Source of the DNA: Cryobacterium sp. GrIS_2_6
GTDB lineage: Bacteria > Actinomycetota > Actinomycetes > Actinomycetales > Microbacteriaceae
Assembly: GCF_035984545.1 (NCBI RefSeq)
Contig: NZ_JAXCHP010000001.1
Coordinates: forward strand, 2,666,001-2,730,000
Length of the DNA stretch: 64,000 nt
Reading direction: 5' to 3'
A model generated the notes under the pieces. That model worked only from the letters and a program-made list of their open reading frames with translations. It was not told the DNA's origin and made no database searches. Below, piece by piece: positions 16,161 to 25,411 of the stretch (within the stretch, counting starts at the first letter, position 1; the number at the start of each line of letters is the position of its first letter). Both the position numbers and the translations under genes were made by a program.

Positions 16161-19010
16161 GTGAGTACCCCGACCAGTGACACCAGCACGCCCGCCGAGA
16201 CCGCACCATCCACCGGTCCCGCACCGGCACCCAAGCCGCGCAGCCGCCTCGGGCGTCTCGGGCGCAGGGCGGATGCCGCGAACGGCCCGCGCGCGACCTT
16301 CGGCCAGCTGCTCCCCTACCTTCTCGAGCACAAGAAGGTGCTCAGTGTCGTCGTCGTGCTGAGCATTCTGGGGGCGCTCGCGAGCCTCGCCCAGCCTCTG
16401 CTGGTCAGCCAGGTCATCACCGTCGTGCAACAGAACCAGCCCCTCGGCGCGCTCGTGTGGGGGCTCGTCGCGCTCGTGGTCGTGTCCGGGCTGATCAGCG
16501 GCTACCAGCACTACCTGCTGCAGCGCACCGGGGAGGGCGTCGTGCTCTCGAGCCGGCGCAAGCTCATCGGGCGGATGCTGCGCCTCCCGATCAGCGAATT
16601 CGACACCCGCCGCACGGGCGACCTCGTCTCCCGGGTCGGCTCGGACACGACCCTGCTGCGCGCCGTGCTCACCCAGGGACTCGTCGAGGCGATCGGCGGG
16701 TCGCTCACCTTCCTCGGCGCGCTGATCGCGATGCTCGTGATCGACCCGGTGCTGCTCGGGCTGACCGTGCTCGTGATCGCGGCATCCGTCGTCACGGTCA
16801 CGCTGCTGTCGCAGCGGATCCGCGTCGCAAGCCGCATGGCCCAGGAGAAGGTCGGCGCCCTCGCCGCGAGCGTCGAGCGGGCGATCAGCGCGATCCGCAC
16901 CGTACGTGCCTCGAACGCGACAGACCGCGAGATCGCGGCCGTCGACGCCGACGCGACCGGCGCGTACCAGATGGGCCTGGAGGTCGCGAAGATCTCGGCC
17001 CTCGTCGTGCCGATCGCCGGCATCGCCATGCAGGTGTCATTCCTCGTCGTGCTCGGCGTCGGCGGCTTCCGGGTCGCGAGCGGCCAGATCACGGTCGCGA
17101 ACCTGATCGCGTTCATCCTCTTCCTGTTCCTGATGATCCTGCCGCTTGGCCAGGCCTTCGGCGCGATCACCTCGGTCAACTCGGCGCTCGGCGCCCTCGG
17201 CCGCATCCAGGAGATCGTCGACCTGCCCGCCGAGGACCAGTTCGACCGCGACCTGTTCCCGCTCGCGATCACCGTAGGCGCCGCCAACGAATCGGTGCGG
17301 CCGGACGCCCCCGCGATCTCCTTCGAGAACGTGTTCTTCGGGTATGCGACCCAGGCGTCGACGGCGGATGCCGCGGTGCCCGTCGACGCCGCAGGTGACG
17401 GCGTGCCTGGTGCCGGGTCTGGTGCCGGGTCTGGTGCCGGCGGTTCGCCTGCCGGTCTCCCCGCGGACGCCATGCCGAACGCGCTCGTGACGGCCCTCGT
17501 CGCTCCCGGCGTGATCGAGGCGATGCTCGCCGAACCCGACCTGGTCGACGCCGACCTCGCCGCCGCCGACCGCGCCGCCGCCGACCGGGCGGCCGTCGAC
17601 CTGGCGCACGCCGAGCAGGCCGCCGCCCACCTTGCCGCAGCGGAGCACGCCGCCGCGACCATGGCCGCCGCGCGTCCCGCCGCCGCCCTCGCCGCGGAGT
17701 CCGCGGCCGCGGCGACCGCCTCCGCCAGGGCCGCCGCGACCTCCGCTGCCTCTGCCGAGGCCGCCGCCGAGGCATCGGCCGCGATGACCGCAGCGGTGTA
17801 TGCGGCGGCGACCGGGACCGTGTCGATCGCCGCGGTCGCAGCGGCCACGGCGTTTGCCGCCCCGACCCCGGCCCGGGCCGCCGACGCCGAGGTGCCCTGC
17901 CTTTCCGCCGCGGACGGCTCCGCGGCCGACGCCCCTGGTACCGTTGTCTCGCCCGATGCGCCCGATGCGCCCGATGCGCCCGCCTCAGCCACTTCGGCTA
18001 CCTCAGTCGATTCGCCTGCGTCGCCTGCGTCGCCCGCTTCGCCCGCTTCGCGTGCCTCGGCCACTTCGCATGCCTCGGCCAGTTCTGAGACCTCGGATAC
18101 CGAGGCCGTTGCGTTCGCCGGCACGGCCGCCGGCAGGGCCGCCGCCGGCGCATCCGCGACCGCTCCGACGCCGAGCACGCCGTCCGATCCCGGGCCCGAC
18201 GACGGTCCGCACACCGCCCCGGCTTTCGGGTCCGCAGATGACACCGGTGCGCCCAGCGTCGACGCCGGTGCGGCCGGCTCAGTCGGCACCGGGATCGATG
18301 CCGGCCCGGCCGCTGACCCGTCCGAGCCGCGGCCCGTTCTGCGCGGGGTTTCTTTCAGCGCTCCGCGCGGACTGCGCACCGCGCTCGTCGGCCCGTCCGG
18401 CGCCGGGAAGAGCACCATTCTGGCGCTCATCGAACGGTTCTACGACCCGAACGCGGGCGTCGTGCGACTGGGCGGGCTGGACATCCGCACCCTGGATCGC
18501 ACGGCGCTGCGGTCGCAGATCGGCTACGTCGAGCAGGACGCCCCCGTGCTCGCCGGCTCGCTGCGCGACAACCTCGTGCTCTCGGCGCCGGATGCGACCG
18601 ACGAGGAGTGCATCGCCGTGCTGCACGCGGTCAACCTCGGCGAGGTGCTCGAGCGCGACCCGGCCGGGCTCGCCGCAGCCGTCGGGGAATCCGGCGTGAT
18701 GCTCTCCGGCGGGGAGCGCCAGCGGCTCGCGATCGCGCGTGCGCTGCTCGCGGCGCCGCCGATCCTGCTGCTCGACGAGTCGACCTCGAGCCTCGACGGG
18801 GTCAACGAGCAGTTGATGAGGGCTGCGATCGACGCCGTCGCCGTCGACCGCACGCTCATCGTGATCGCGCACCGGCTCTCGACCGTCGTCGACTCCGACC
18901 AGATCGTGGTGCTCGACCACGGCCAGGTGATCGGGACAGGGACGCACTCCGAGCTCGTCGTCTCGACGCCGCTCTATCGCGAGCTCGCCAAGCACCAGCT
19001 GCTCGTCTAA
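16161..19010 (+). CDS. ABC-type exporter (TMD-NBD half transporter) with a large Ala-rich insertion in the ATPase domain
   Basis: 949-residue fused permease-ATPase, far longer than the usual 580-620. Residues 50-365 are the six-helix exporter domain. The ATPase domain begins with FENVFFGY (A-loop Tyr395), then about 325 residues of Ala/Ser/Pro/Asp-rich low-complexity sequence intervene, and the domain resumes with PVLRGVSF at 725. After that it is intact: Walker A GPSGAGKST at 744-752, Q-loop GYVEQD, signature LSGGERQR at 848, Walker B LLLDES with catalytic Glu near 874, and the H-loop AHRLS. The insert contains short DNA repeats (GATGCGCCC three times) and a region of Ala-rich helix. No partner half-transporter is adjacent, so a homodimer is likely. 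Substrate is unknown. Confidence 0.9.
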   Translation: MSTPTSDTSTPAETAPSTGPAPAPKPRSRLGRLGRRADAANGPRATFGQLLPYLLEHKKVLSVVVVLSILGALASLAQPLLVSQVITVVQQNQPLGALVWGLVALVVVSGLISGYQHYLLQRTGEGVVLSSRRKLIGRMLRLPISEFDTRRTGDLVSRVGSDTTLLRAVLTQGLVEAIGGSLTFLGALIAMLVIDPVLLGLTVLVIAASVVTVTLLSQRIRVASRMAQEKVGALAASVERAISAIRTVRASNATDREIAAVDADATGAYQMGLEVAKISALVVPIAGIAMQVSFLVVLGVGGFRVASGQITVANLIAFILFLFLMILPLGQAFGAITSVNSALGALGRIQEIVDLPAEDQFDRDLFPLAITVGAANESVRPDAPAISFENVFFGYATQASTADAAVPVDAAGDGVPGAGSGAGSGAGGSPAGLPADAMPNALVTALVAPGVIEAMLAEPDLVDADLAAADRAAADRAAVDLAHAEQAAAHLAAAEHAAATMAAARPAAALAAESAAAATASARAAATSAASAEAAAEASAAMTAAVYAAATGTVSIAAVAAATAFAAPTPARAADAEVPCLSAADGSAADAPGTVVSPDAPDAPDAPASATSATSVDSPASPASPASPASRASATSHASASSETSDTEAVAFAGTAAGRAAAGASATAPTPSTPSDPGPDDGPHTAPAFGSADDTGAPSVDAGAAGSVGTGIDAGPAADPSEPRPVLRGVSFSAPRGLRTALVGPSGAGKSTILALIERFYDPNAGVVRLGGLDIRTLDRTALRSQIGYVEQDAPVLAGSLRDNLVLSAPDATDEECIAVLHAVNLGEVLERDPAGLAAAVGESGVMLSGGERQRLAIARALLAAPPILLLDESTSSLDGVNEQLMRAAIDAVAVDRTLIVIAHRLSTVVDSDQIVVLDHGQVIGTGTHSELVVSTPLYRELAKHQLLV

Positions 19011-19050
19011 CCGCCCGGGGGCTCACGCCCGGTGCCCGCCCTGCCCCCCA

Positions 19051-19066
19051 GACGAATTCGACGGAG
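19051..19066 (+). repeat. Left arm of an interrupted palindromic element (family A)
   Basis: GACGAATTCGACGGAG matches the left arm of the intact element at 63540 except near its outer end. The following bases also share GCACGTGGGA with GCACGTAGGA of the intact copy. The IS element separates it from its right arm. Confidence 0.8.
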
Positions 19067-19141
19067 TTTTGCGTTTCCGGCACGTGGGAGGCCGGTTTTG
19101 ACCCGAAACGCTCGATGTCAAGCTGTGTGGAGTCACGTGGG

Positions 19142-20098
19142 CTAGCTTTTGACAGTTTCCTTGGGGATGTTGATTCCAACGGTGCCGGCTGGTGCGGGTG
19201 TAGTCGGCCGCGAGTGGAATCGTTCCGGGTGGTTCTGGTGGTAGGTCTGCAGTGCCATGTCGCGGATGCGGTGGGCCTGCTTCCAGGAGCCGTCGTGGAC
19301 TTGCTGGGGCGTGAATAACGCGATGCCGGAATGCTTGTGGGTCGTGTTGTACCAAGGCACGTACTCGGCCAGGTGGTCGCGGGCGGCCTGAAGACTCTCG
19401 AACGTTCCGGGGTAGTTGGGCCGGTACTTCATTGTGCGAAATTCAGACTCGGAGAACGGGTTGTCGTTGGACACATAGGGCCGGTTGTGGGTTTTAGTCA
19501 CCTTGTGCTCGGCGAGGAGATCGGCCAGAGCGCCCGAACGCATCGCGGGCCCGGAATCGGCGTGCACGAACTTGGGGGTGCCGTATTGGTCGAACGCGCT
19601 CTGGAACATCTCCACGGCGAGGTGGTCGCTCTCGCGTTCCTCGACCCGCCAGCCGACGATCGTGCGCGAGTAGATATCGATGATGGAATACGCCTTGAAC
19701 GTTGTGCCCCGCCACGGGCAGCGGAGGTCGGTGATGTCCCAGGACCACACCTGCCCAGGCCCGGTCGCTACCAGCACCGGCTTCTGGCGGGGTGTTCGAG
19801 ACCCACGCCCGGTGGGCACGACGGGGCGGGTGCTCTGATCGGTGAGGTCGGCGGCGATCCGCCACCAGGACCGGCGCCCGGCGAGCATCACACCCTGGTC
19901 CCAGACGCTCGCAAAGGTGTGATCGACGGAATGCCCCGCCGTCCACCCCGTCGTGATCTGTTCCGCGATCACCTTCCGATCCGTCGTGGGGATCCGAGAC
20001 AAGTACGCGCGGTCTTTCTGCGCGATGGGTTCGGGCACCCGGGCGCGGGGCTTCTGCCGGTACTGCCACGTTGAGCGGGCCACGCCCGCGAGGACCAA
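19142..20098 (-). CDS. IS3-family transposase OrfB (DDE integrase domain)
   Basis: Counting from a TTG at 20098, this 318-residue product has the rve-type catalytic core with D121 (WSWDITDL), D181 (HADSGP) and E217 (NPFSESEF). The same frame stays open upstream of 20098 and reads SVRFLKLENTLVGDLTRL through the end of orfA. The true product is therefore most likely an OrfAB fusion made by -1 frameshifting within about 20160-20250. I found no convincing slippery heptamer. The reading frame is intact, so the element may still be active. Confidence 0.9.
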   Translation of the reverse strand: MVLAGVARSTWQYRQKPRARVPEPIAQKDRAYLSRIPTTDRKVIAEQITTGWTAGHSVDHTFASVWDQGVMLAGRRSWWRIAADLTDQSTRPVVPTGRGSRTPRQKPVLVATGPGQVWSWDITDLRCPWRGTTFKAYSIIDIYSRTIVGWRVEERESDHLAVEMFQSAFDQYGTPKFVHADSGPAMRSGALADLLAEHKVTKTHNRPYVSNDNPFSESEFRTMKYRPNYPGTFESLQAARDHLAEYVPWYNTTHKHSGIALFTPQQVHDGSWKQAHRIRDMALQTYHQNHPERFHSRPTTPAPAGTVGINIPKETVKS

Positions 20099-20157
20099 AG
20101 CGCGGCGTTGCGACCCCGTTAAACGCGTCAGGTCACCGACGAGCGTGTTCTCGAGCT

Positions 20158-20562
20158 TCAGGAACCGGACGGATCGGATGTCGTCGGGGTGGGTGCGGGC
20201 TCTTCCTCGCTCATCGCGTGCAAGAGCCCGATAGCTTTCCCCAGCGTGTTGTTCGTGTCCTCCAACTCGCGCACCCGCGCGCTCAGTTTCGCAACCTCAG
20301 CCGCGTGCGCCGCGCGCTCAGCGGCCCGTGATTTCTCCAGCGCCGTGCGCTTACGAGGGGGAACAGTCATAGCCCTACCCTCTCGCGGAACCAGACCCCG
20401 GTCCAGATCACCGCCATACACCGCGGCGCTCCACCGCGTCAGCATCGCATGCGAGACCGGCTGTCCCGCTAACCAGGCACCTTTCTGACCATGCGGCTGC
20501 CGGTGATACTCATGAACAAACTCGCGGATCTCCACCACAGTGAACCCTGGACTAATCGACAT
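20158..20562 (-). CDS. IS3-family OrfA (DNA-binding and leucine-zipper-like protein)
   Basis: 134-residue first frame of the IS. The N-terminal part resembles a helix-turn-helix (EIREFVHEYHRQPHGQKGAW), the middle is a basic stretch PPRKRT, and residues 70-110 form a predicted coiled coil (AKLSARVRELEDTNNTL) that would pair OrfA and OrfAB. Its frame is offset by -1 from orfB, as expected for programmed frameshifting. Confidence 0.85.
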   Translation of the reverse strand: MSISPGFTVVEIREFVHEYHRQPHGQKGAWLAGQPVSHAMLTRWSAAVYGGDLDRGLVPREGRAMTVPPRKRTALEKSRAAERAAHAAEVAKLSARVRELEDTNNTLGKAIGLLHAMSEEEPAPTPTTSDPSGS

Positions 20563-20622
20563 TCCTCTGACTCCTACTGATCGTGAACTGACTCACAACC
20601 AGCTTGACGCAGAGGGAAAACC

Positions 20623-23600
20623 CTAAAAACTCCGTCGAATCGGTTGGGGGTAGCGGAGGGTGAGGAGCTGGAACGGCCGCAGCTCGATGTCGAGAAGCGG
20701 GCCCGCTTGCGCGAGCGGAAGTCCGGGTTCTGCCAACCTGCGTTCGAGCAGGTCGGTCGGGTAGGCATCCGCTGCCTCGAAGCGGCGGATGACCCGGGCA
20801 CGGGCCCGGGTCCCGTGCGCCTCGTAGATGCGCACTACCAGGTCGCCGCTGCGGTCTTCGGCGAGTTTGACCGCCTCGATCACGACGGCGGGGTTGTCGA
20901 CCTCGAGGAGCGGTTCGATGCTCTCGCTCGCGACACCGGTCACGGTGCGGAGCGGGAGGTTGAGCCGATAGCCCTCGGTGATCGCGTCGGCGATGCTCGC
21001 GCCCGGACGCACCGAGACGCGGAAGGCGTGCCGGCCCTGGTCCGCCCCAGGGTCGGGGAAGAGTGCCGCGCGCAGGAGCGACAGCCGCACCGTCGTCGTG
21101 GCGCGACCGGCGGCATCCGTCGTGCGGGTCATGTCGTGGCCGTAGGTGGAATCGTTGGCCACCGCGACCCCGTACCCGGGCTCACCGACGTGCACCCAGC
21201 GGTGCGCGCAGGTCTCGAAGCGGGCGGTGTCCCAAGAGGTGTTCGCGTGCGTCGGGCGGTAGACGTGCCCGAACTGGATTTCCGAGGCGGCCCGTTCGGC
21301 GTGCACGTCGAACGGGAACTCGATCTTCAGGAGCTTCTGGCGTTCGTGCCAGTCCACGTCGAAGCCGAGGTCGAGCGCCGGGGAGCCGGCGGCAAGGGTG
21401 ATGTCCTGCACGAGTCGGGAGCCGCCGAACTCCCGGGTCACCCGCACGCCGACCCGGGCGGTCGTGTCGGTTACGACCTCGACGGACACGGCGGCGTCGA
21501 GCGGGACGGTCGTGCGCTTGTAGTGGGCGTCGATGTCCCAGGCGTCCCACTGGGTGGGTGTGTCGCGGTGCAGCAGCAGCCGGTTGCCGCGAGTGCCCGA
21601 CGGGATGAGTTCCCGGTCGGCGCGGAGGTCGCGCAGGGAGGTAATGAGTCCGTCGGCGTCGATCGAGACGCTGACGAGGGCGTTCGCGAGCACGAGCAGG
21701 CCGGACGCCGTGCGGGCCACAGTCGCGGGGGCATCCGCTGGGCCGGTGTCGTTTCTGATCGTCGCTCCCCGACCGGCACCGAGGGCGGGCACACCGGACA
21801 GGGCGTACGGGCCCGCGTTGAGTGCCACGGTTCGGTCGCCGGCGCCGCAGAGTGCGGTGACGGATGCCGCGACGAGCGCGCCGAGGTCGCGTTCGACCTC
21901 CGCGTAGCGGCGTTCGGCCTCCTGGTGCACCCAGGCGATCGAGGAGCCGGGCAGGATGTCGTGGAACTGCTGGAGCAGCACGGTCTGCCAAGCCCGCTCG
22001 AGCGCGTCGTACGGGTAGGCGGCCCCGGTGCGGATGCTCGCGGACGCCGCCCAGAGCTCGGCCTCCCGCAGCAGGTGTTCGCTGCGCCGGTTGCCGCGTT
22101 TGGTCCGGGCCTGCGACGTGTACGCGCCGCGGTGGAACTCGAGGTAGAGCTCACCCGACCAGATCGGCGCCTCCGGGTACTCGGCCTCTGCGGCCTCGAA
22201 GAACCGTCGCGGGGTGGAGAGCTCGACCGTCGGCGACCCCTCGAGCGAGGCGGTCCGGCGGGCGGCGGCGATCATCTCTGCCGTGGGCCCGCCCCCGCCG
22301 TCGCCCCAGCCGAACGGGACGAGCGAGGTGTTGGCCATGCCCTTCTCGGAATACTGGGTCTCTGCGCGGGCGAGATCCGCGCCCGAGAGGTCGGAACTGT
22401 AGGTGTCGACGGGCGGGAAGTGCGTGAAGATGCGCGTGCCGTCGATGCCCTCCCAACGGAAGGAGTGGTGCGGCATCGGGTTCGTCTCGTTCCAGGACGA
22501 CTTCTGGGTGAGGAACCAGCGCGACCCCGCCGCCGCGATGATCTGCGGGAGCGCCGCGGAATAGCCGAACGAGTCCGGCAACCAGACCTCGAGCGGCTCG
22601 ATCCCGAACTCCTCGAGGAAGAACCGTTTGCCGGCGACGAACTGCCTGGCGAGGGATTCCCCGCCGGGCATATTCGTGTCCGACTCGACCCACATCCCGC
22701 CGACAGGCACGAAAGCACCCGCAGCGACCTGGGCGCGCACCCGCTCGAAGAGCTCGGGGTAGTACTCCTTGAGCCAGGCATACTGCTGGGCGGATGACGC
22801 GGCGAACGTGAATCCCGGATGCTCCTCGGCCAGGGCCAGCACGTTCGAGAACGTTCGGGCGACCTTGCGCACGGTCTCCCGCACCGGCCAGAGCCAGGCG
22901 CTGTCGATGTGGGCGTGCCCGACAGCGTGCACCCGGTGCGCGCTCGCGGCGGCGGGCTGCGCGAGCGCGGGGGCGAGCACGGCCCGGCCTCGCGCGGCCG
23001 ATCCGGAGACATCATCCGGGTCGAGCACGTCGAGGCAGCGCTCGAGGGCGCGCAGGATCCCGGCAGCGCGCGTCGACCCGTGCGGCAGGGCCCGGCGCAG
23101 CCCGTCGAGGGCGAGGACGTCCTGCAGCAACTCCCAGACCTCGTCGTCGCGGAGCGCGAGGTCGAGGTGTCGCAGCCGATAGAGCGGTTCGGTGCCGGCC
23201 GTGGCCGGGTCGCCGTTCCGGGTCGGCACGAACGTGAAGCCTGCGGTGACGTCGGGGTTGGCGGCCGCCTCGACGTAGAAGTCGACGGATGCCGGGGCGC
23301 CCGTCTCGTCCAACGGTCGCGGTACCAGCGGCGTAAGCGGCAGAGAGCGGTTGCGCGGTGCGATTCCCTTGATTACGGCACCGCCTGCGGTCCAGGCGAT
23401 GCCCTCGGCCTGGAATCCCGGCATCGTGTCGGTGAAGCCGAGGTCGACGACCGCCTCGATGCGGGTACCGGGCTGCCCGGCCCAGTCCGCGGGGATCAGG
23501 CGCGTCGCGTGGAACCAGACCGTTCCCCAGGGGCGGCCCCAGGCCTCGCCGGGGGCAAACGGCGTGTAGGACTGCCGCACGGCCTCGGCGAAGGTCGCAG

Positions 23601-23736
23601 GGGCATCCGTCACCGGAGCCGTCGAAGCCCAGGCCGAGACCTGCAGCGGCACGGCCGCGCGGTACACGGCCGGCCGCAGCCGTTCGCGGAGGAACCGGTC
23701 GATGCGCTTCTGGATCAGTGCGGCCTCGTCGTCCAT
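20623..23736 (-). CDS. Alpha-mannosidase, glycoside hydrolase family 38
   Basis: 1037-residue GH38 enzyme, probably cytoplasmic because no signal peptide is seen. Family features: AVGHAHIDSAWLWPVRE (zinc site near residue 270), MWVESDTNMPGGESLARQ, the nucleophile Asp in VWLPDSFGYSAALPQI, and the C-terminal beta-sandwich domains. It may trim mannose from glycans or oligosaccharides taken up by the cell. The start ATG lies 6 bases after a TAGGAT -10 box. The last five codons and the stop (IRRSF, TAG) lie inside the right arm region of the family A palindrome, next to the IS element, so the original C-terminus may have been altered. Confidence 0.93.
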   Translation of the reverse strand: MDDEAALIQKRIDRFLRERLRPAVYRAAVPLQVSAWASTAPVTDAPATFAEAVRQSYTPFAPGEAWGRPWGTVWFHATRLIPADWAGQPGTRIEAVVDLGFTDTMPGFQAEGIAWTAGGAVIKGIAPRNRSLPLTPLVPRPLDETGAPASVDFYVEAAANPDVTAGFTFVPTRNGDPATAGTEPLYRLRHLDLALRDDEVWELLQDVLALDGLRRALPHGSTRAAGILRALERCLDVLDPDDVSGSAARGRAVLAPALAQPAAASAHRVHAVGHAHIDSAWLWPVRETVRKVARTFSNVLALAEEHPGFTFAASSAQQYAWLKEYYPELFERVRAQVAAGAFVPVGGMWVESDTNMPGGESLARQFVAGKRFFLEEFGIEPLEVWLPDSFGYSAALPQIIAAAGSRWFLTQKSSWNETNPMPHHSFRWEGIDGTRIFTHFPPVDTYSSDLSGADLARAETQYSEKGMANTSLVPFGWGDGGGGPTAEMIAAARRTASLEGSPTVELSTPRRFFEAAEAEYPEAPIWSGELYLEFHRGAYTSQARTKRGNRRSEHLLREAELWAASASIRTGAAYPYDALERAWQTVLLQQFHDILPGSSIAWVHQEAERRYAEVERDLGALVAASVTALCGAGDRTVALNAGPYALSGVPALGAGRGATIRNDTGPADAPATVARTASGLLVLANALVSVSIDADGLITSLRDLRADRELIPSGTRGNRLLLHRDTPTQWDAWDIDAHYKRTTVPLDAAVSVEVVTDTTARVGVRVTREFGGSRLVQDITLAAGSPALDLGFDVDWHERQKLLKIEFPFDVHAERAASEIQFGHVYRPTHANTSWDTARFETCAHRWVHVGEPGYGVAVANDSTYGHDMTRTTDAAGRATTTVRLSLLRAALFPDPGADQGRHAFRVSVRPGASIADAITEGYRLNLPLRTVTGVASESIEPLLEVDNPAVVIEAVKLAEDRSGDLVVRIYEAHGTRARARVIRRFEAADAYPTDLLERRLAEPGLPLAQAGPLLDIELRPFQLLTLRYPQPIRRSF
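20630..20645 (+). repeat. Right arm of the interrupted palindromic element (family A)
   Basis: CTCCGTCGAATCGGTT differs at one position from the right arm of the intact element at 63609-63624. It lies 18 bases beyond the IS end and overlaps the 3' codons of the alpha-mannosidase gene. Confidence 0.85.
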
Positions 23737-23742
23737 GCCAGC

Positions 23743-23748
23743 ATCCTA
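23743..23748 (-). promoter_or_regulatory. Putative -10 box (TAGGAT) for leaderless alpha-mannosidase transcript
   Basis: On the minus strand TAGGAT ends 6 bases before the ATG of the alpha-mannosidase gene. Confidence 0.5.
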
Positions 23749-23852
23749 CGACCGCCCCCGGGGGCGAACTCAGGAAATCCGCACCGGTCCGACGGAGCTG
23801 CCGCACTGTTCCGCGGCCCCGCCTGCGCATCCCGGCAGATCTTCTGAGTAGC

Positions 23853-23889
23853 CCCCGCGCGGTCGCGGTGACGCCGAGCACGCGCGGGG
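23853..23889 (-). terminator. GC-rich hairpin after the broken MFS gene
   Basis: CCCCGCGCG and CGCGCGGGG form a perfect 9-bp stem around a 19-base loop just beyond the 3' end of the MFS pseudogene. No T run is present. Confidence 0.4.
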
Positions 23890-23902
23890 AACACGGACTC
23901 GG

Positions 23903-25393
23903 TCAGCCCAGGTGCACGATCTCGGGGGCGCCGACGAGGTCCGCCTTGGAGTGCTTGATCATGAAGAACGAGATCGGGGCGGCGAGCAGGATCAGCCCGG
24001 CCGCCCAGAGGAACGCGATCGAATACCCGCTCACGAACGCGTCGAGCTGAACGGTCGGCGTCGCCGGGTTCGAGGCCAGGTAGCTCGAGATCGCAGCCGT
24101 GTACAGGGCGGTGAACAGGGCGGTGCCGATCGACCCGCCGATCTGCTGCGTCGCGGACACCGCGGCGCTGGCCACGCCGGCGTCGTGCGCGTCGATGCCG
24201 GCGAGGGCGACGTTCTGCAGCGGCACGAAGATGCATGCGAGTCCGATGCCGAGGAGGATGACTCACGGTAGCACCCTCAGCGCGTAGGCGTCCTCGACGG
24301 TGACGAACGACAGCCAGGCCAGGCCGGCCGCCGCGATTACCGGGCCGATCGTCAGGGGCAGGCGCACGCCGACCTTCGGCAGGATGCCGGAGAGCGCGGT
24401 CGCGCAGACCATGATGGTTGCCGTCATCGGGAGCGAGGCGAGCCCGGAGCGGAGGGGCGAGTAGCCGAGCACGATCTGGAAGTACAGGGTGAGGAAGAAC
24501 AGGCCGCCGAGGAGGCTCGCGCCGGTGAGCAGCGAAACCAGGAAGGCGCCGCCGCGGACCCGGTCAGTGACGACCCGGAGCGGCAGCAGCGGGTTCATCG
24601 CCCGGGCCTCGACGATGACGAAGGCCACGAGGAGCACGACGCCGAGGGCGAGGAACCCGATCGTTTCGACCCGCCCCCAGCCGTTCTCGGCCTGGCTGAA
24701 GCCGTAGACGAGTGAGGCGAGGCCGGTGACGATGAGGATCACGCCGGGCAGGTCATAGCGGGTGTTTCCGTGCGCGCGGCTCTCCTGCATCAGCGGGATC
24801 GCGGCAAGGATCGCGACGAGGGCGATCGGCACGTTGACGAGCAGGCACCAGTTCCAGCTGGTGAACTCGGTGAGCACCCCGCCGAGCACGAGGCCGACGG
24901 CCGCGCCGCCGCCACCGATCGCGCCGTAGACGGCGAAGGCCTTGATCCGGTCCTTGCCGCCGGGGAAGGTGATCGTGAGGATCGCGAGCGAGGCCGGGGC
25001 GAGCAGGGCGGCGAATGCACCCTGAAGGCCGCGGGAGATCAGTAGCTGGGTGGTGGTGTCTGCGAGGCCGCCGACCATGGATGCCAGCGCGAAGCCGGCC
25101 ATCCCGACGAGGAAGGAGCGCTTGCGGCCCCAGTAGTCGGCGATGCGGCCGCCGAGTAGCAGCAGCGAGCCGAAGGCGAGCGCGTAGATCGTGACGACCC
25201 AGGTGCGGTCGCCGTCGCTCATGCCGAGGGCGAGCTGCGCCTTCGGCAGGGCGATGTTGACAATGGTCCCGTCGAGCACGACCATGAGCTGGGCCAGTGC
25301 CAGCACGGCGAGGAGCCACCAGCGGCGCGGGTGCGCGGCGGGATCGGACAGGGGCGGGGAAGAGACGGAGACAGCAGGAGCGGTAGAACTCAT
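23903..25393 (-). pseudogene. DHA2-type (EmrB/QacA) multidrug MFS transporter interrupted by an in-frame TGA
   Basis: The two pieces share one frame: the N-terminal 375 residues end at ALRVLP then TGA (24263-24265), and reading continues as VILLGIGLACIFVPLQNVALAG to the natural end. The family normally has Gly at this place (LPG motif), so a single GGA to TGA change would explain it. N-terminal signatures are intact (LDGTIVNIALP, GRIADYWGRKR). About 14 helices would be coded if read through. The ATG at 25393 is chosen; the longer reading from TTG lacks support. The divergent TetR gene and shared palindrome at 25412 suggest a drug-inducible pump that has lost function, unless the TGA is read through or is a sequencing error. 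Confidence 0.88.
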
Positions 25394-25411
25394 CGAGACA
25401 GAAATCCTATT

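Larger units (their letters stand above)
19116..20611 (-). mobile_element. IS3-family insertion sequence, about 1.5 kb
   Basis: The element has TG...CA ends and imperfect inverted repeats that share GTCAAGCTG and then TGAGTCA-like or GGAGTCA sequence (19116 onward, and the complement ending at 20611). It carries orfA and orfB on the minus strand in the -1 relation typical of the family. Total length of 1496 bp is normal. No clear target duplication is visible; only GA is shared at the two junctions. It lies between the two arms of a family A palindrome. Confidence 0.88.

Noticed and set aside
17940..18060. CRISPR-like short repeats in the exporter insert
   Set aside because: They are 9-base and 6-base coding repeats without spacers.
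16511..18430. Long minus-strand Ala/Ser-rich open frame opposite the ABC exporter
   Set aside because: The Ala-rich insert gives long open frames on both strands; the plus frame alone has ABC motifs on both sides.
19051..20645. Taking the GACGGAG arms as the true ends of the IS
   Set aside because: The same arms exist at 63540-63624 without transposase, and better IS-type ends (TG...CA with GTCAAGCTG) lie inside.
20644..22797. Long plus-strand open frame opposite the alpha-mannosidase gene
   Set aside because: It is antisense to a clear GH38 gene and has the Gly/Arg/Val-rich make-up of a shadow frame in high-GC DNA.
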